A DNA stretch of 64,000 nt from Anaerobutyricum stercoris (GTDB lineage Bacteria; Bacillota; Clostridia; Lachnospirales; Lachnospiraceae), in assembly GCA_019116455.1 (NCBI GenBank), contig DXBR01000049.1, positions 37,426 to 101,425 of the forward strand, in the 5' to 3' direction. The position numbers and the translations under genes are program-made. The stretch's first letter is position 1. Each line of letters starts with the position of its first letter. The notes beneath the pieces are model-generated. The model had not been told where the DNA came from and made no database searches. It saw only the letters and a program-made list of their open reading frames with translations. This document shows positions 18,578 to 26,405 of this stretch, piece after piece.

Positions 18578-19891
18578 ATGGGACTACTGACATTTAAAGG
18601 CGGCCTCCATCCTTATGACGGTAAGGAACTGAGTAAGGATAAGCCGATACTGGAGTACCTTCCAAAGGGAGAGATGGTCTATCCTGTAAGCCAGCATATC
18701 GGTGCTCCTGCAGCTCCTTGTGTGGCTAAGGGCGACAGGGTGCTGGTCGGACAGAGAATCGCGGAAGCCGCAGGCTTTGTTTCTGCAAACATCCACAGTT
18801 CTGTTTCCGGAACAGTGAAGGCCATAGAGCCTCGTGTGACAGTTTCCGGGGCGAAGGTGAACTGTATCGTTGTGGAAAATGACGGAGAGTATGAGCAGGT
18901 TCCGTTCACTCCGATCGGGGAACGGACGCCGGAAGCCATCATACAGGCGGTAAAAGACGCTGGTATCGTGGGCCTGGGCGGCGCGGGATTTCCTACGCAT
19001 GTGAAGCTTTCTCCGAAGGAGCCGGACAAGATTGATACCATCATCATAAACGGTGCGGAATGTGAACCGTATATTACAGCGGATTATCGCTGCATGATGG
19101 AGATTCCGGAACAGATTTTTTCCGGATTGAATCTGATTTTGTCTCTTTTTCCAAAAGCGAAGGGTGTCATTGGAATAGAAGATAACAAACCGGAAGCTAT
19201 CGCAAAGATGAAAGAATTATGCCGGGGAGAATCCCGTATTGAGGTTGCAGAGCTCAAGACCAAATATCCGCAGGGAGCAGAACGTTCTCTTATCTATGCG
19301 GTGACGGGACGCTCGGTCAATTCCAGTATGCTGCCGGCAGATGCCGGGTGTATTGTGGATAACGTGGCTACTGCCATTGCTATACATGAAGCAGTGACCA
19401 TGGGCAAACCGCTGTATGAGAGAGTGGTGACAGTGACCGGAGACGCAGTGAACAGTCCGGGCAACTTTAAAGTAAAGGTCGGGACCAACGCGGCAGAGTT
19501 AGTGGAAGCGGCCGGCGGATTTAAAAATCAACCGGAAAAGGTCATCTCCGGAGGACCGATGATGGGAATGGCTCTGGGCACTCTCGATGTGCCATGCGGC
19601 AAAACATTTTCCTCGCTGTTATGTTTCACCAGAGACGAAGTGGCTGCCTGTGAACCGGGCAACTGTATCCGCTGCGGGCGCTGCGTGGAAGTCTGTCCTG
19701 CGGGATTGATGCCGACGAAGCTGTCTGAAGTGGCAGATCACGGTGATTTTGAGTTGTTTGATAAATTAAACGGATGCGAATGTGTGGAATGCGGATGCTG
19801 TTCCTACGTTTGTCCTGCCAAGAGAAGATTAACCCAGTCCATGAAGACCGGACGCCGGGAGGCGCTGGCTTTAAGACGGAAGAAAGCATAG
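18578..19891 (+). CDS. rnfC: Rnf complex subunit C (NADH-binding, Fe-S)
   Basis: 437 residues. Peripheral subunit of the ferredoxin:NAD oxidoreductase that pumps Na+ or H+. It shows the NADH/FMN region GLGGAGFPTHVK and GAECEPYITADYR, and two [4Fe-4S] motifs near the C-terminus: CIRCGRCVEVCPAGLMP, and CVECGCCSYVCPAKR. First gene of the complete rnfCDGEAB set, the order known in acetogens and other clostridia. The start follows an AAGAAGG site. Confidence 0.96.
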   Translation: MGLLTFKGGLHPYDGKELSKDKPILEYLPKGEMVYPVSQHIGAPAAPCVAKGDRVLVGQRIAEAAGFVSANIHSSVSGTVKAIEPRVTVSGAKVNCIVVENDGEYEQVPFTPIGERTPEAIIQAVKDAGIVGLGGAGFPTHVKLSPKEPDKIDTIIINGAECEPYITADYRCMMEIPEQIFSGLNLILSLFPKAKGVIGIEDNKPEAIAKMKELCRGESRIEVAELKTKYPQGAERSLIYAVTGRSVNSSMLPADAGCIVDNVATAIAIHEAVTMGKPLYERVVTVTGDAVNSPGNFKVKVGTNAAELVEAAGGFKNQPEKVISGGPMMGMALGTLDVPCGKTFSSLLCFTRDEVAACEPGNCIRCGRCVEVCPAGLMPTKLSEVADHGDFELFDKLNGCECVECGCCSYVCPAKRRLTQSMKTGRREALALRRKKA

Positions 19892-19909
19892 CATAAGGAG
19901 AGGTGAAAA

Positions 19910-20863
19910 ATGAACGAACAATTATATAACGTGTCAGCCAATCCTCATGTAAGGGATAAGGCTTCTACACAGAGCATTATGCGCGATGTACTGATTGCGC
20001 TGCTTCCGGCCACCGTGTTTGGCTTCTGGAATTTCGGCGTAAAAGCGATTATCAATACTGTCATCTGTATTCTTACCTGTGTGGTCAGTGAATATGTGTG
20101 GCAGCGTTTCATGCATAAAAAAATAACCATCAATGATTTGAGCGCGGCTGTGACCGGACTTCTTCTGGCACTGAACCTGCCGCCGGAGGTTCCGTTCTGG
20201 ATTCCGGTGATCGGCGGCGTGTTTGCCATCATTGTTGTAAAACAGGTATTTGGCGGTCTGGGACAGAACTTCATGAACCCGGCGCTGGGCGCCCGCTGTT
20301 TCCTGCTCATTTCCTTTGCGGGAATCATGACAGACTTCTCCTATAACGGTTTTGGCGGCAGTTTCGATGCTGCAACCTCCGCCACTCCTCTGGCGGCATT
20401 AAAAGCGGGAGAAGCGGTTAATATTCAGGATATGTTTCTGGGACTGACTGCGGGAACCATTGGCGAGACTTCCGCCCTGCTGCTGATCATCGGCGGCGTG
20501 TATCTGATCGCACGCAGAGTCATCAGCTGGAAGATACCGGTGTGCTATATCGTGACTCTCGGAATCTTTGTGCTGCTGTTCGGCGGACATGGATTTGATA
20601 TGACATATCTTGCGGGGCATCTCTTCGGAGGTGGTCTGATGCTTGGTGCATTTTTCATGGCGACCGATTACGTTACTTCTCCGATCACATCAAACGGAAA
20701 GATTGTATTCGGTATCCTGCTGGGTATTTTTACAGGAATCTTTCGTCTCTTCGGGGCCTCTGCAGAGGGAGTATCTTATGCGATCATCTTCTGCAATCTG
20801 CTGGTGCCTCTGATCGAGAGATTTACTACTCCTGCCGCATTTGGAAAAGGAGGTAAGAAATAA
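19910..20863 (+). CDS. rnfD: Rnf complex subunit D (membrane, covalent FMN)
   Basis: 317-residue integral membrane protein of the NqrB/RnfD family with about nine helices. AATSATPLA near residue 150 carries the Thr expected to hold FMN by a phosphoester bond. GGLGQNFMNPALGARCFL and FMATDYVTSPI are family stretches. GGAGAGG precedes the ATG. Its stop overlaps the rnfG start (TAATG). Confidence 0.95.
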   Translation: MNEQLYNVSANPHVRDKASTQSIMRDVLIALLPATVFGFWNFGVKAIINTVICILTCVVSEYVWQRFMHKKITINDLSAAVTGLLLALNLPPEVPFWIPVIGGVFAIIVVKQVFGGLGQNFMNPALGARCFLLISFAGIMTDFSYNGFGGSFDAATSATPLAALKAGEAVNIQDMFLGLTAGTIGETSALLLIIGGVYLIARRVISWKIPVCYIVTLGIFVLLFGGHGFDMTYLAGHLFGGGLMLGAFFMATDYVTSPITSNGKIVFGILLGIFTGIFRLFGASAEGVSYAIIFCNLLVPLIERFTTPAAFGKGGKK

Positions 20864-21489
20864 TGAATGCATTGATTAAAGATTGTATCAAACTGGTGAC
20901 CATCACGGTGATTGCCGGCGCGGCTCTGGGCGCAGTCTACGGTATCACAAAGGCGCCGATCGCAGCCCAGGAAGAAAAGGCGCAGATGGAAGCTTACGCG
21001 GCTGTCTTTCCGGAGGCTGCCGATTTCACGGAAGTAGAAGGCTTTTCTCAGGAAGCGGCTGCAGAAGTACTGGCGTCCGGTGAGAATCCCATTGCCGGTC
21101 ATGACGATGATGAAATCACTTCCGTGGTAGAAGCAGTTGACGCTTCCGGAGAGAGTCTTGGATATATATTCAATGTGACTACGGCGGAAGGATATGGCGG
21201 AGACATTTCCCTCACTGTCGGAATTCAGGCAGACGGAACGGTCAACGGTTATTCCATCCTTTCCATCAACGAGACCGCCGGCCTTGGTATGAACGCCCAA
21301 AATGAAGAGTGGGCAAGCCAGTTTGCAGATAAAAATGTAGATGCGTTTACAGTAGTGAAAGACGGATCCGGCGCCAACGATGACGCCAAGATCGACGCCA
21401 TTTCCGGTGCGACCATCACCAGTGAGGCTGTGGCCGGCGCCATGAACAGCTGTATCATCTATTTCCATACATTAGAAGGGGGGAACTAA
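20863..21489 (+). CDS. rnfG: Rnf complex subunit G (covalent FMN)
   Basis: 208 residues: one N-terminal membrane helix and an extracytoplasmic FMN-binding domain. The ISGATITS motif near residue 185 holds the Thr to which an ApbE-type transferase attaches FMN; no apbE lies in the window. The start overlaps the rnfD stop by one base behind AAGGAGG, so translation is coupled. Confidence 0.95.
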   Translation: MNALIKDCIKLVTITVIAGAALGAVYGITKAPIAAQEEKAQMEAYAAVFPEAADFTEVEGFSQEAAAEVLASGENPIAGHDDDEITSVVEAVDASGESLGYIFNVTTAEGYGGDISLTVGIQADGTVNGYSILSINETAGLGMNAQNEEWASQFADKNVDAFTVVKDGSGANDDAKIDAISGATITSEAVAGAMNSCIIYFHTLEGGN

Positions 21490-21491
21490 AG

Positions 21492-22214
21492 ATGAAAAAC
21501 AATCCTGTCGAAAGACTTGTTAATGGTATCATCAAAGAAAATCCGACTCTTGTGCTCACCCTTGGTATGTGTCCGACTCTGGCGGTGACTACATCCGCCA
21601 TCAACGGTATCGGTATGGGACTGTCCACAACAGCCGTGCTGATGTTTTCCAACCTGGTGATTTCACTTCTCAGAAATTTTATTCCGGAGAGAGTCCGGAT
21701 TCCGGGGTATATTGTTGTTATTGCATCGCTGGTTACCATCGTGCAGTTCCTTCTGCAGGCGTATGTGCCGTCCGTCAATGATTCTCTCGGTGTGTACATT
21801 CCGCTGATCGTGGTTAACTGTATCATCCTTGGCCGTGCAGAAGCTTATGCCGGAAAGAATGGTCCGGTAAATTCTTTCTTCGATGGTCTTGGTATGGGAC
21901 TTGGATTTACCCTTTCCCTGACAATTCTCGGTGCGTTCCGTGAGCTTCTCGGAGCAGGAACCATTTTTGGTCTTACCGTATTGTCTGAGTCGTTCTATAC
22001 ACCGATCACCATTTTTATTCTGGCTCCCGGCGCGTTCTTTGTACTTTCATGCCTGGTTGCCATCCAGAATAAGATCAAGAACCGCAAACCGAAGGAACCT
22101 GGTCAGCCGAAGACATCAGGCGGCTGCGGAGACTGCTCTCAGTGTACCAACAGTGCCTGTGGAAGCCGCAGCTTCTTCGATATGACCGTTGACCAGAAGA
22201 AGGATAACGAATAG
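21492..22214 (+). CDS. rnfE: Rnf complex subunit E with Cys-rich C-terminal tail
   Basis: 240-residue membrane subunit of the NqrD/RnfE family. The core (about 1-200) has the expected helices and family stretches (NPTLVLTLGMCPTLAVTTSA; LGVYIPLIVVNCIILGRAEA). Unlike compact RnfE proteins of about 200 residues, it carries a hydrophilic tail of about 40 residues with Cys212, Cys215, Cys218 and Cys223 (C-x2-C-x2-C-x4-C), a metal- or cluster-like spacing. The tail probably faces the cytoplasm. It lies two bases after rnfG. Confidence 0.93.
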   Translation: MKNNPVERLVNGIIKENPTLVLTLGMCPTLAVTTSAINGIGMGLSTTAVLMFSNLVISLLRNFIPERVRIPGYIVVIASLVTIVQFLLQAYVPSVNDSLGVYIPLIVVNCIILGRAEAYAGKNGPVNSFFDGLGMGLGFTLSLTILGAFRELLGAGTIFGLTVLSESFYTPITIFILAPGAFFVLSCLVAIQNKIKNRKPKEPGQPKTSGGCGDCSQCTNSACGSRSFFDMTVDQKKDNE

Positions 22215-22228
22215 GAGGGAAAAAGAGC

Positions 22229-22804
22229 ATGGAAACTTTGTTATTGATCATTATCAGTTCCGCCATTGTAAATAACGTTGTCCTCAGTCAGTTCTTAGGT
22301 TTATGTCCGTTCCTCGGCGTGTCCAAAAAGGTGGATACGGCTCTGGGCATGGGCGTTGCCGTTATCTTCGTTATTACAATATCGGCATTCATAACATCGC
22401 TGATTTATAAATTTATTCTTGTAACCTTAGGGCTTGAGTATCTGCAGACGATCGTGTTTATCCTTGTCATCGCTGCTCTGGTACAGTTCGTGGAGATGTT
22501 CCTGAAGAAATCTGTGCCGTCTCTTTATGAGGCGCTGGGTGTATATCTTCCGCTGATCACCACCAACTGCGCGGTACTCGGCGTTGCCTTAAATTCTGTA
22601 ACCTATGGTTATAACATTCTGGAATCCACAATATATGGTTTTGGTATTTCTTTTGGTTTTACTATCTCCATCGTTATTCTTGCGGGTATCCGGGAAAAAA
22701 TGGAATACAATGAGATATCTGCTTCATGGAAAGGCATGCCGATCGTTCTTGTGACGGCAGGGCTCATGTCCATTGCCTTTTTCGGATTTTCAGGTATTAT
22801 TTAA
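22229..22804 (+). CDS. rnfA: Rnf complex subunit A
   Basis: 191-residue six-helix membrane protein of the NqrE/RnfA family (NNVVLSQFLGLCPFLGVSKK; LGVYLPLITTNCAVLG). Together with RnfE it forms the inverted-topology pair that holds a membrane Fe-S centre between conserved Cys residues, here in LGLCPF and TTNCAV. AGGAGGG precedes the start. Confidence 0.96.
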   Translation: METLLLIIISSAIVNNVVLSQFLGLCPFLGVSKKVDTALGMGVAVIFVITISAFITSLIYKFILVTLGLEYLQTIVFILVIAALVQFVEMFLKKSVPSLYEALGVYLPLITTNCAVLGVALNSVTYGYNILESTIYGFGISFGFTISIVILAGIREKMEYNEISASWKGMPIVLVTAGLMSIAFFGFSGII

Positions 22805-22819
22805 CAGGAGGGAAAAAAG

Positions 22820-23611
22820 ATGAGTGTAACTGGAATTATTCTTGCGGCAGCTGTTGTCGGAGGAACAGGTCTTGTGATTTCCATTCTTCTTGGCATTGCC
22901 TCCGAGAAGTTTAAAGTACCTGTGGATGAAAAGGAAATCGCAGTAAGAGAATGTCTGCCGGGCAACAACTGCGGCGGCTGTGGTTTTGCCGGCTGTGACG
23001 CTTTGGCTAAGGCTATCGCTCAGGGCGAGGCGGCAGTAGGAGCCTGTCCGGTTGGCGGTCCGGCCGTGGCGGCAAAGATTGGAGAGATCATGGGCGTGGA
23101 AGCCGGTGATATGGAAAAAAAGGTTGCTTTTGTTAAATGTGCGGGAACCTGCGAGAAGGCTTCCTCCAAATATAAATATTTTGGCAATGAGGACTGTATT
23201 TCGGCTGTCAGCGTGCCTGGCGGCGGCCCGAAGGCCTGCGAGTATGGCTGTACCGGATTCGGCAGCTGCGTGAAAGTCTGCGATTTTGATGCGATCCACA
23301 TTGTAAACGGTATTGCTTTGGTGGACAAAGAAAAATGCGTGGCCTGCGGAAAATGTGTGGAGACCTGTCCGAAATCCTTAATTGAACTGGTGCCGTACAG
23401 CGCGCAGCATAAGGTGGCATGTAACTCCAAAGCTTTCGGCAAGGCAGTGAAAGAAGTCTGCTCCGCCGGATGTATCGGCTGTAAGCTCTGTGTGAAGAAC
23501 TGTGAATACGACGCCATCACCGTGGAGAATAATATTGCCCATATCGATTACAGCAAATGTACCGGCTGCGGCAAGTGCGCCGAGAAATGTCCGGCGAAAG
23601 TAATTCTGTAA
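22820..23611 (+). CDS. rnfB: Rnf complex subunit B (ferredoxin-accepting Fe-S protein)
   Basis: 263 residues. An N-terminal membrane helix (about 5-25) is followed by the Cys motif NNCGGCGFAGCD, a middle region with several Cys residues (KYFGNEDC, CEYGCTGFGSCVKVC) and ferredoxin-like clusters CVACGKCVETCPKS, CIGCKLCVKNCEYD and CTGCGKCAEKCPAK. It takes electrons from ferredoxin and passes them to the membrane subunits. Last gene of the operon; a strong terminator follows. Confidence 0.96.
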   Translation: MSVTGIILAAAVVGGTGLVISILLGIASEKFKVPVDEKEIAVRECLPGNNCGGCGFAGCDALAKAIAQGEAAVGACPVGGPAVAAKIGEIMGVEAGDMEKKVAFVKCAGTCEKASSKYKYFGNEDCISAVSVPGGGPKACEYGCTGFGSCVKVCDFDAIHIVNGIALVDKEKCVACGKCVETCPKSLIELVPYSAQHKVACNSKAFGKAVKEVCSAGCIGCKLCVKNCEYDAITVENNIAHIDYSKCTGCGKCAEKCPAKVIL

Positions 23612-23653
23612 TCTTTACAATTTTATAACGTTTTGTAACAGGATTCATAAAAT

Positions 23654-23701
23654 AGGCTGTTTCCCTTAATAAAAACGCAAGGGAAACAGTCTTTTTTTTT
23701 C
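23654..23701 (+). terminator. rnf operon terminator
   Basis: AGGCTGTTTCCCTT pairs with AAGGGAAACAGTCT (one mismatch) across an 11-nt loop, followed by nine T. Confidence 0.9.
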
Positions 23702-23757
23702 ATACTTTGGGTGTATTATGTATAAAGAAATATAAGAGAAGATGGATGGAGAAAACA

Positions 23758-24708
23758 ATGGCATATTCAAAATTCCGCGGTACATACCGCAGTGCAAATC
23801 ATAAAAACAGAATTCATTATTATATATTTGAACCGGAAACCGATCTCAGGGCGATCCTGCAGATTACCCACGGATGGAAAGATTACATAGAAAGAAATGA
23901 AGAATTGATTCAGTTTTTCACAGATCATGGCGTTATGGTATGTGGCTGTGACTTTATCGGTCACGGCAGATCTTCCAGAGAGGAGGATCTGGGGCAGCTG
24001 GAGGAAGAGGACGGCTGGTCCTGTCTTGTGAAAGATGTGAAGAGGCTGGCTTCCTATATCCGGAGAGAGTATCCGGGCGTTCCGTTTTTCCTGTACGGAC
24101 ATGGCATGGGCTCTCTGGTAACGAGGCTCTGCTGCCTCCACGAGTCCCACTGGGACGGAGTCATTCTCTCGGGCACCAGCAGCCGCCAGAAATATTGCCG
24201 GCGCGCTATTCTGTTTACGGCAGTGATGCGGCGCTTTCAAGGTCTCAATCACCGGAGCCGTTTTGTGGAAAATATGATATACCGGCGGTTGAACAGGAAG
24301 TACCGTGGCGAGAGAGATTACCTTTCCTGGTTCAGTGCCGATGAAGATGTCAGGGAACGCTATGGCGCTGACAAACGTTCCCAGTTTCAATTTACTTTAA
24401 GTGCCTACGAAAATATTTTTAAGATGCTGGAACTGGTTTCCACAAAAAAATGGTATCATTCGATTGATAGAGAGCTGCCGATACTTCTGGTCAGCGGAAA
24501 GGATGATCCCATCGGTAACTTTGGAAAGGGCATCGAAGAGATATATGGCAGGCTTTCCGGAGAAGGATGCTGTATAGAAATGAAACTGTATGACGGCATC
24601 CGTCATGAGCTGCAGGGAGATCCTGACAGAGAGGTCATTTTTAACGATATGCTCAACTGGATGAAAAATTATGCGGAGGAACCAGTCAGCATGAATGGAA
24701 TATACTGA
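23758..24708 (+). CDS. alpha/beta hydrolase (lysophospholipase-like), nucleophile Ser absent
   Basis: 316-residue serine aminopeptidase S33 / monoglyceride lipase-like hydrolase, cytoplasmic. The fold is clear: QITHGWKDYIERN oxyanion region, GCDFIGHGRSS, nucleophile elbow, VSGKDDPIG (Asp249/250) and IRHELQGD (His283). The elbow reads YGHGMGSLVTR, so the usual GHSMG nucleophile Ser is Gly116; the codon GGC is unambiguous at 24103. It may be inactive, use another residue (Ser119 is close by) or have a binding role. The ATG at 23758 is chosen because GGAG stands six bases before it; an ATG at 23746 is possible. It is alone between the rnf terminator and a YlmC-like gene. Confidence 0.8.
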   Translation: MAYSKFRGTYRSANHKNRIHYYIFEPETDLRAILQITHGWKDYIERNEELIQFFTDHGVMVCGCDFIGHGRSSREEDLGQLEEEDGWSCLVKDVKRLASYIRREYPGVPFFLYGHGMGSLVTRLCCLHESHWDGVILSGTSSRQKYCRRAILFTAVMRRFQGLNHRSRFVENMIYRRLNRKYRGERDYLSWFSADEDVRERYGADKRSQFQFTLSAYENIFKMLELVSTKKWYHSIDRELPILLVSGKDDPIGNFGKGIEEIYGRLSGEGCCIEMKLYDGIRHELQGDPDREVIFNDMLNWMKNYAEEPVSMNGIY

Positions 24709-24725
24709 AAAAAAGAGTCTTTTTT

Positions 24726-24986
24726 ATGCATGTTCGATTTTGGGAACTTGGAAACCGGGAAGTGATCAACTGCAAAGACGGAAGAAGACTGGGATGCGTG
24801 GGAGATATTGAGATCGATCTTGGAAATGGATGTATTACCTGTCTTTTCGTTCCCGTGGGAAGCAAATACTGCGGCTGTATGGGAAAAAAAGGGGAATACA
24901 GGATTCCCTATGGATGTGTCGTCAAAATTGGCGTGGATATCATCCTGGTTGATATTGATGAAAAGAAATGTTTTGTGAAGGGGTGA
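24726..24986 (+). CDS. YlmC/YmxH family PRC-barrel protein
   Basis: 86-residue protein of the YlmC/YmxH family: RFWELGNREVINCKDGRRLG, DIEIDLGNGCITCLFVP, a YRIPYGCVVKIGVDIILVDI end. This is a small PRC-barrel-type domain found in sporulating Firmicutes; no enzymatic role is known. The Cys-rich middle (CITCLF, YCGCMG) is unusual compared with the family. It starts 17 bp after the hydrolase and has no strong ribosome site, which suggests coupling. Confidence 0.75.
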   Translation: MHVRFWELGNREVINCKDGRRLGCVGDIEIDLGNGCITCLFVPVGSKYCGCMGKKGEYRIPYGCVVKIGVDIILVDIDEKKCFVKG

Positions 24987-25019
24987 ATGTCTGTTATCCG
25001 GTTTACCAGCAAAAAAACA

Positions 25020-25052
25020 GGCCGGCAGAAACACGTTATGTCTCTGCCGGCC
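25020..25052. terminator. bidirectional terminator between convergent genes
   Basis: Perfect 10-bp stem GGCCGGCAGA / TCTGCCGGCC. The A-run at 25011-25017 gives the U-tract for the minus strand and TTTT stretches from 25057 serve the plus strand. Confidence 0.8.
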
Positions 25053-25088
25053 GTCATTTTAGTATCTTTTTTACAATGCGATGAGTTG

Positions 25089-25283
25089 TCAGCGGATCCG
25101 CTCTACGATCTGATCGTACAGGTCGAGAACGCAGTGTTCATTTTTATCAAAATGCACACAGTTTAAGCAGCTCGGTGTTTTGCAGTCGCAGCTGGAGTTT
25201 TTGGCTGCGTATTCACTGGAAACCGGATCATATTTGCTGCAGGCTTCCGCCACTTCCTGATAAGTCTGTTTTGAACTTTTCAT
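25089..25283 (-). CDS. small Cys-rich protein, unknown function
   Basis: 64 residues, not membrane-bound. Four of its six Cys lie in CDCKTPSCLNC and another in HCVLDL, which suggests metal binding. AGGAGG stands at a good distance before the ATG, and a terminator follows, so the gene is credible. Not recognised beyond similarity to short conserved clostridial proteins. Upstream on the same strand is luxS, with its own terminator between. Confidence 0.6.
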   Translation of the reverse strand: MKSSKQTYQEVAEACSKYDPVSSEYAAKNSSCDCKTPSCLNCVHFDKNEHCVLDLYDQIVERIR

Positions 25284-25426
25284 AATACATTTCCTCCTGT
25301 ATCGCTAAAAAGATTTTCCCCATGCTAAAATGACTGCTTTAGCCGCGTTGCCGTTTTCGCCGCATGGGGCTCAGGAAGTAGTATGTGAAAAAAGAAAAAT
25401 ATTATGCAGGATTCAGGGTGTTGCAT

Positions 25427-25468
25427 AAAAAAATTATGGGGATGCGCCATTCCGAAAGCCGGCGTCCC
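25427..25468 (-). terminator. luxS terminator
   Basis: On the minus strand GGGACGCC pairs imperfectly with GGCGCATCCC and is followed by CATAATTTTTTT. Confidence 0.6.
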
Positions 25469-25478
25469 GGATAAGCTG

Positions 25479-25958
25479 TTATTCCGGATACACCAGATTT
25501 TGTTCAGTCGGGTTCTCCAGCGCCTCGGCCAGATATTTTCTGGCAAGGAATCTTGCCATCGGCAGATTCTGGTCCAGATAATTACCGCAGTCTTTTGGAG
25601 CTGCGCCCGGAATCTCACCGTCGTATTCCGCGATGAAACGGAAGGTATCGCGGACCAGGCTTACCACGTCTTTGGATTCGTAATCGCCGGCAAGGATCAG
25701 GTAACAGCCGGTGCGGCATCCCATCGGTCCGAAATAGATGATTTTTTCTTTCCAGTCCGGCTCGTTGCGCAGATAGGTGGCGGCCAGATGTTCGATGGTG
25801 TGAAGCTCGGCAGTGTTCATTACCGGTTCGCGGTTCGGCGCGCACATGCGCAGATCAAAGGTGGTGAGAACTTCTTTTCCCACATAATCTTTTCTGGATA
25901 CGTAGACGCCCGGAATCAGATCCAGGTGATTTACAGTAAAACTTGCAATCTTTTCCAT
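25479..25958 (-). CDS. luxS: S-ribosylhomocysteine lyase
   Basis: 159 residues. Cleaves S-ribosylhomocysteine to homocysteine and DPD, the AI-2 precursor, in the activated methyl cycle. The metal site HTIEHLAA (two His and catalytic Glu) and the second motif CRTGCYL with the catalytic Cys are present, with PVMNTAELHT before them. The start MEKIASFTVNHL is preferred because AAGGAGA lies ahead of it; an upstream ATG overlaps that site. No partner gene such as mtnN is adjacent. It is divergent from purL. Confidence 0.97.
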   Translation of the reverse strand: MEKIASFTVNHLDLIPGVYVSRKDYVGKEVLTTFDLRMCAPNREPVMNTAELHTIEHLAATYLRNEPDWKEKIIYFGPMGCRTGCYLILAGDYESKDVVSLVRDTFRFIAEYDGEIPGAAPKDCGNYLDQNLPMARFLARKYLAEALENPTEQNLVYPE

Positions 25959-26405
25959 GGTAGTCTCCTTCATTTATAAAATAATAAAATTGTAAGATAA
26001 TAATGCCGCAGGTGTGCCGGCCAGACTTTTATGTCAGTCTGGCGGATTTACAAACGGTATGATACCAATATCATGTACATGATATATAATTTTTTAAAAA
26101 AGGTCAACTGTGAAATCCGCGCCGCATATCGGAAAAATGTGCGTCCGGCGGACGGAAAAACGGCGGTATAAAAAGAAAAGAAACAGTATGCTGGTAGTAA
26201 AATGTCCAAAAAAAACTGGAATTATCCGCATTTTTCGTCAATATTCCCTTTTTTTGTGAAAAAGGAAAAACCGGGTTGAAAGAGCGGCAAAAAATGTTAT
26301 CATGAATAGGAGAAACTATGCCCGGATTTGCTGTCACGGAGAAAAAAGAATTTTATGGGCGGCAGGTTTTGAAAATGGATGTTTCTATAGATTTTGGAGG
26401 TAAGT
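25959..26405. promoter_or_regulatory. luxS-purL divergent intergenic region
   Basis: 447 bp without a convincing gene. Toward luxS it holds a hairpin (GCCAGACT / AGTCTGGC, 26020-26043) in the likely leader and two adjacent palindromes: GGTAT-G-ATACC (26056-26066) and the perfect 18-bp ATATCATGTACATGATAT (26068-26085). Toward purL it holds a promoter, TTGAAA (26276), a 16-nt spacer and TATCAT (26298-26303). No riboswitch was recognised. Confidence 0.6.
26276..26303 (+). promoter_or_regulatory. putative purL promoter
   Basis: TTGAAA and TATCAT separated by 16 nt, about 100 bp before purL. The transcript would carry a leader that includes a ribosome site (AGGAGA) and ATG at 26318. Confidence 0.6.
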
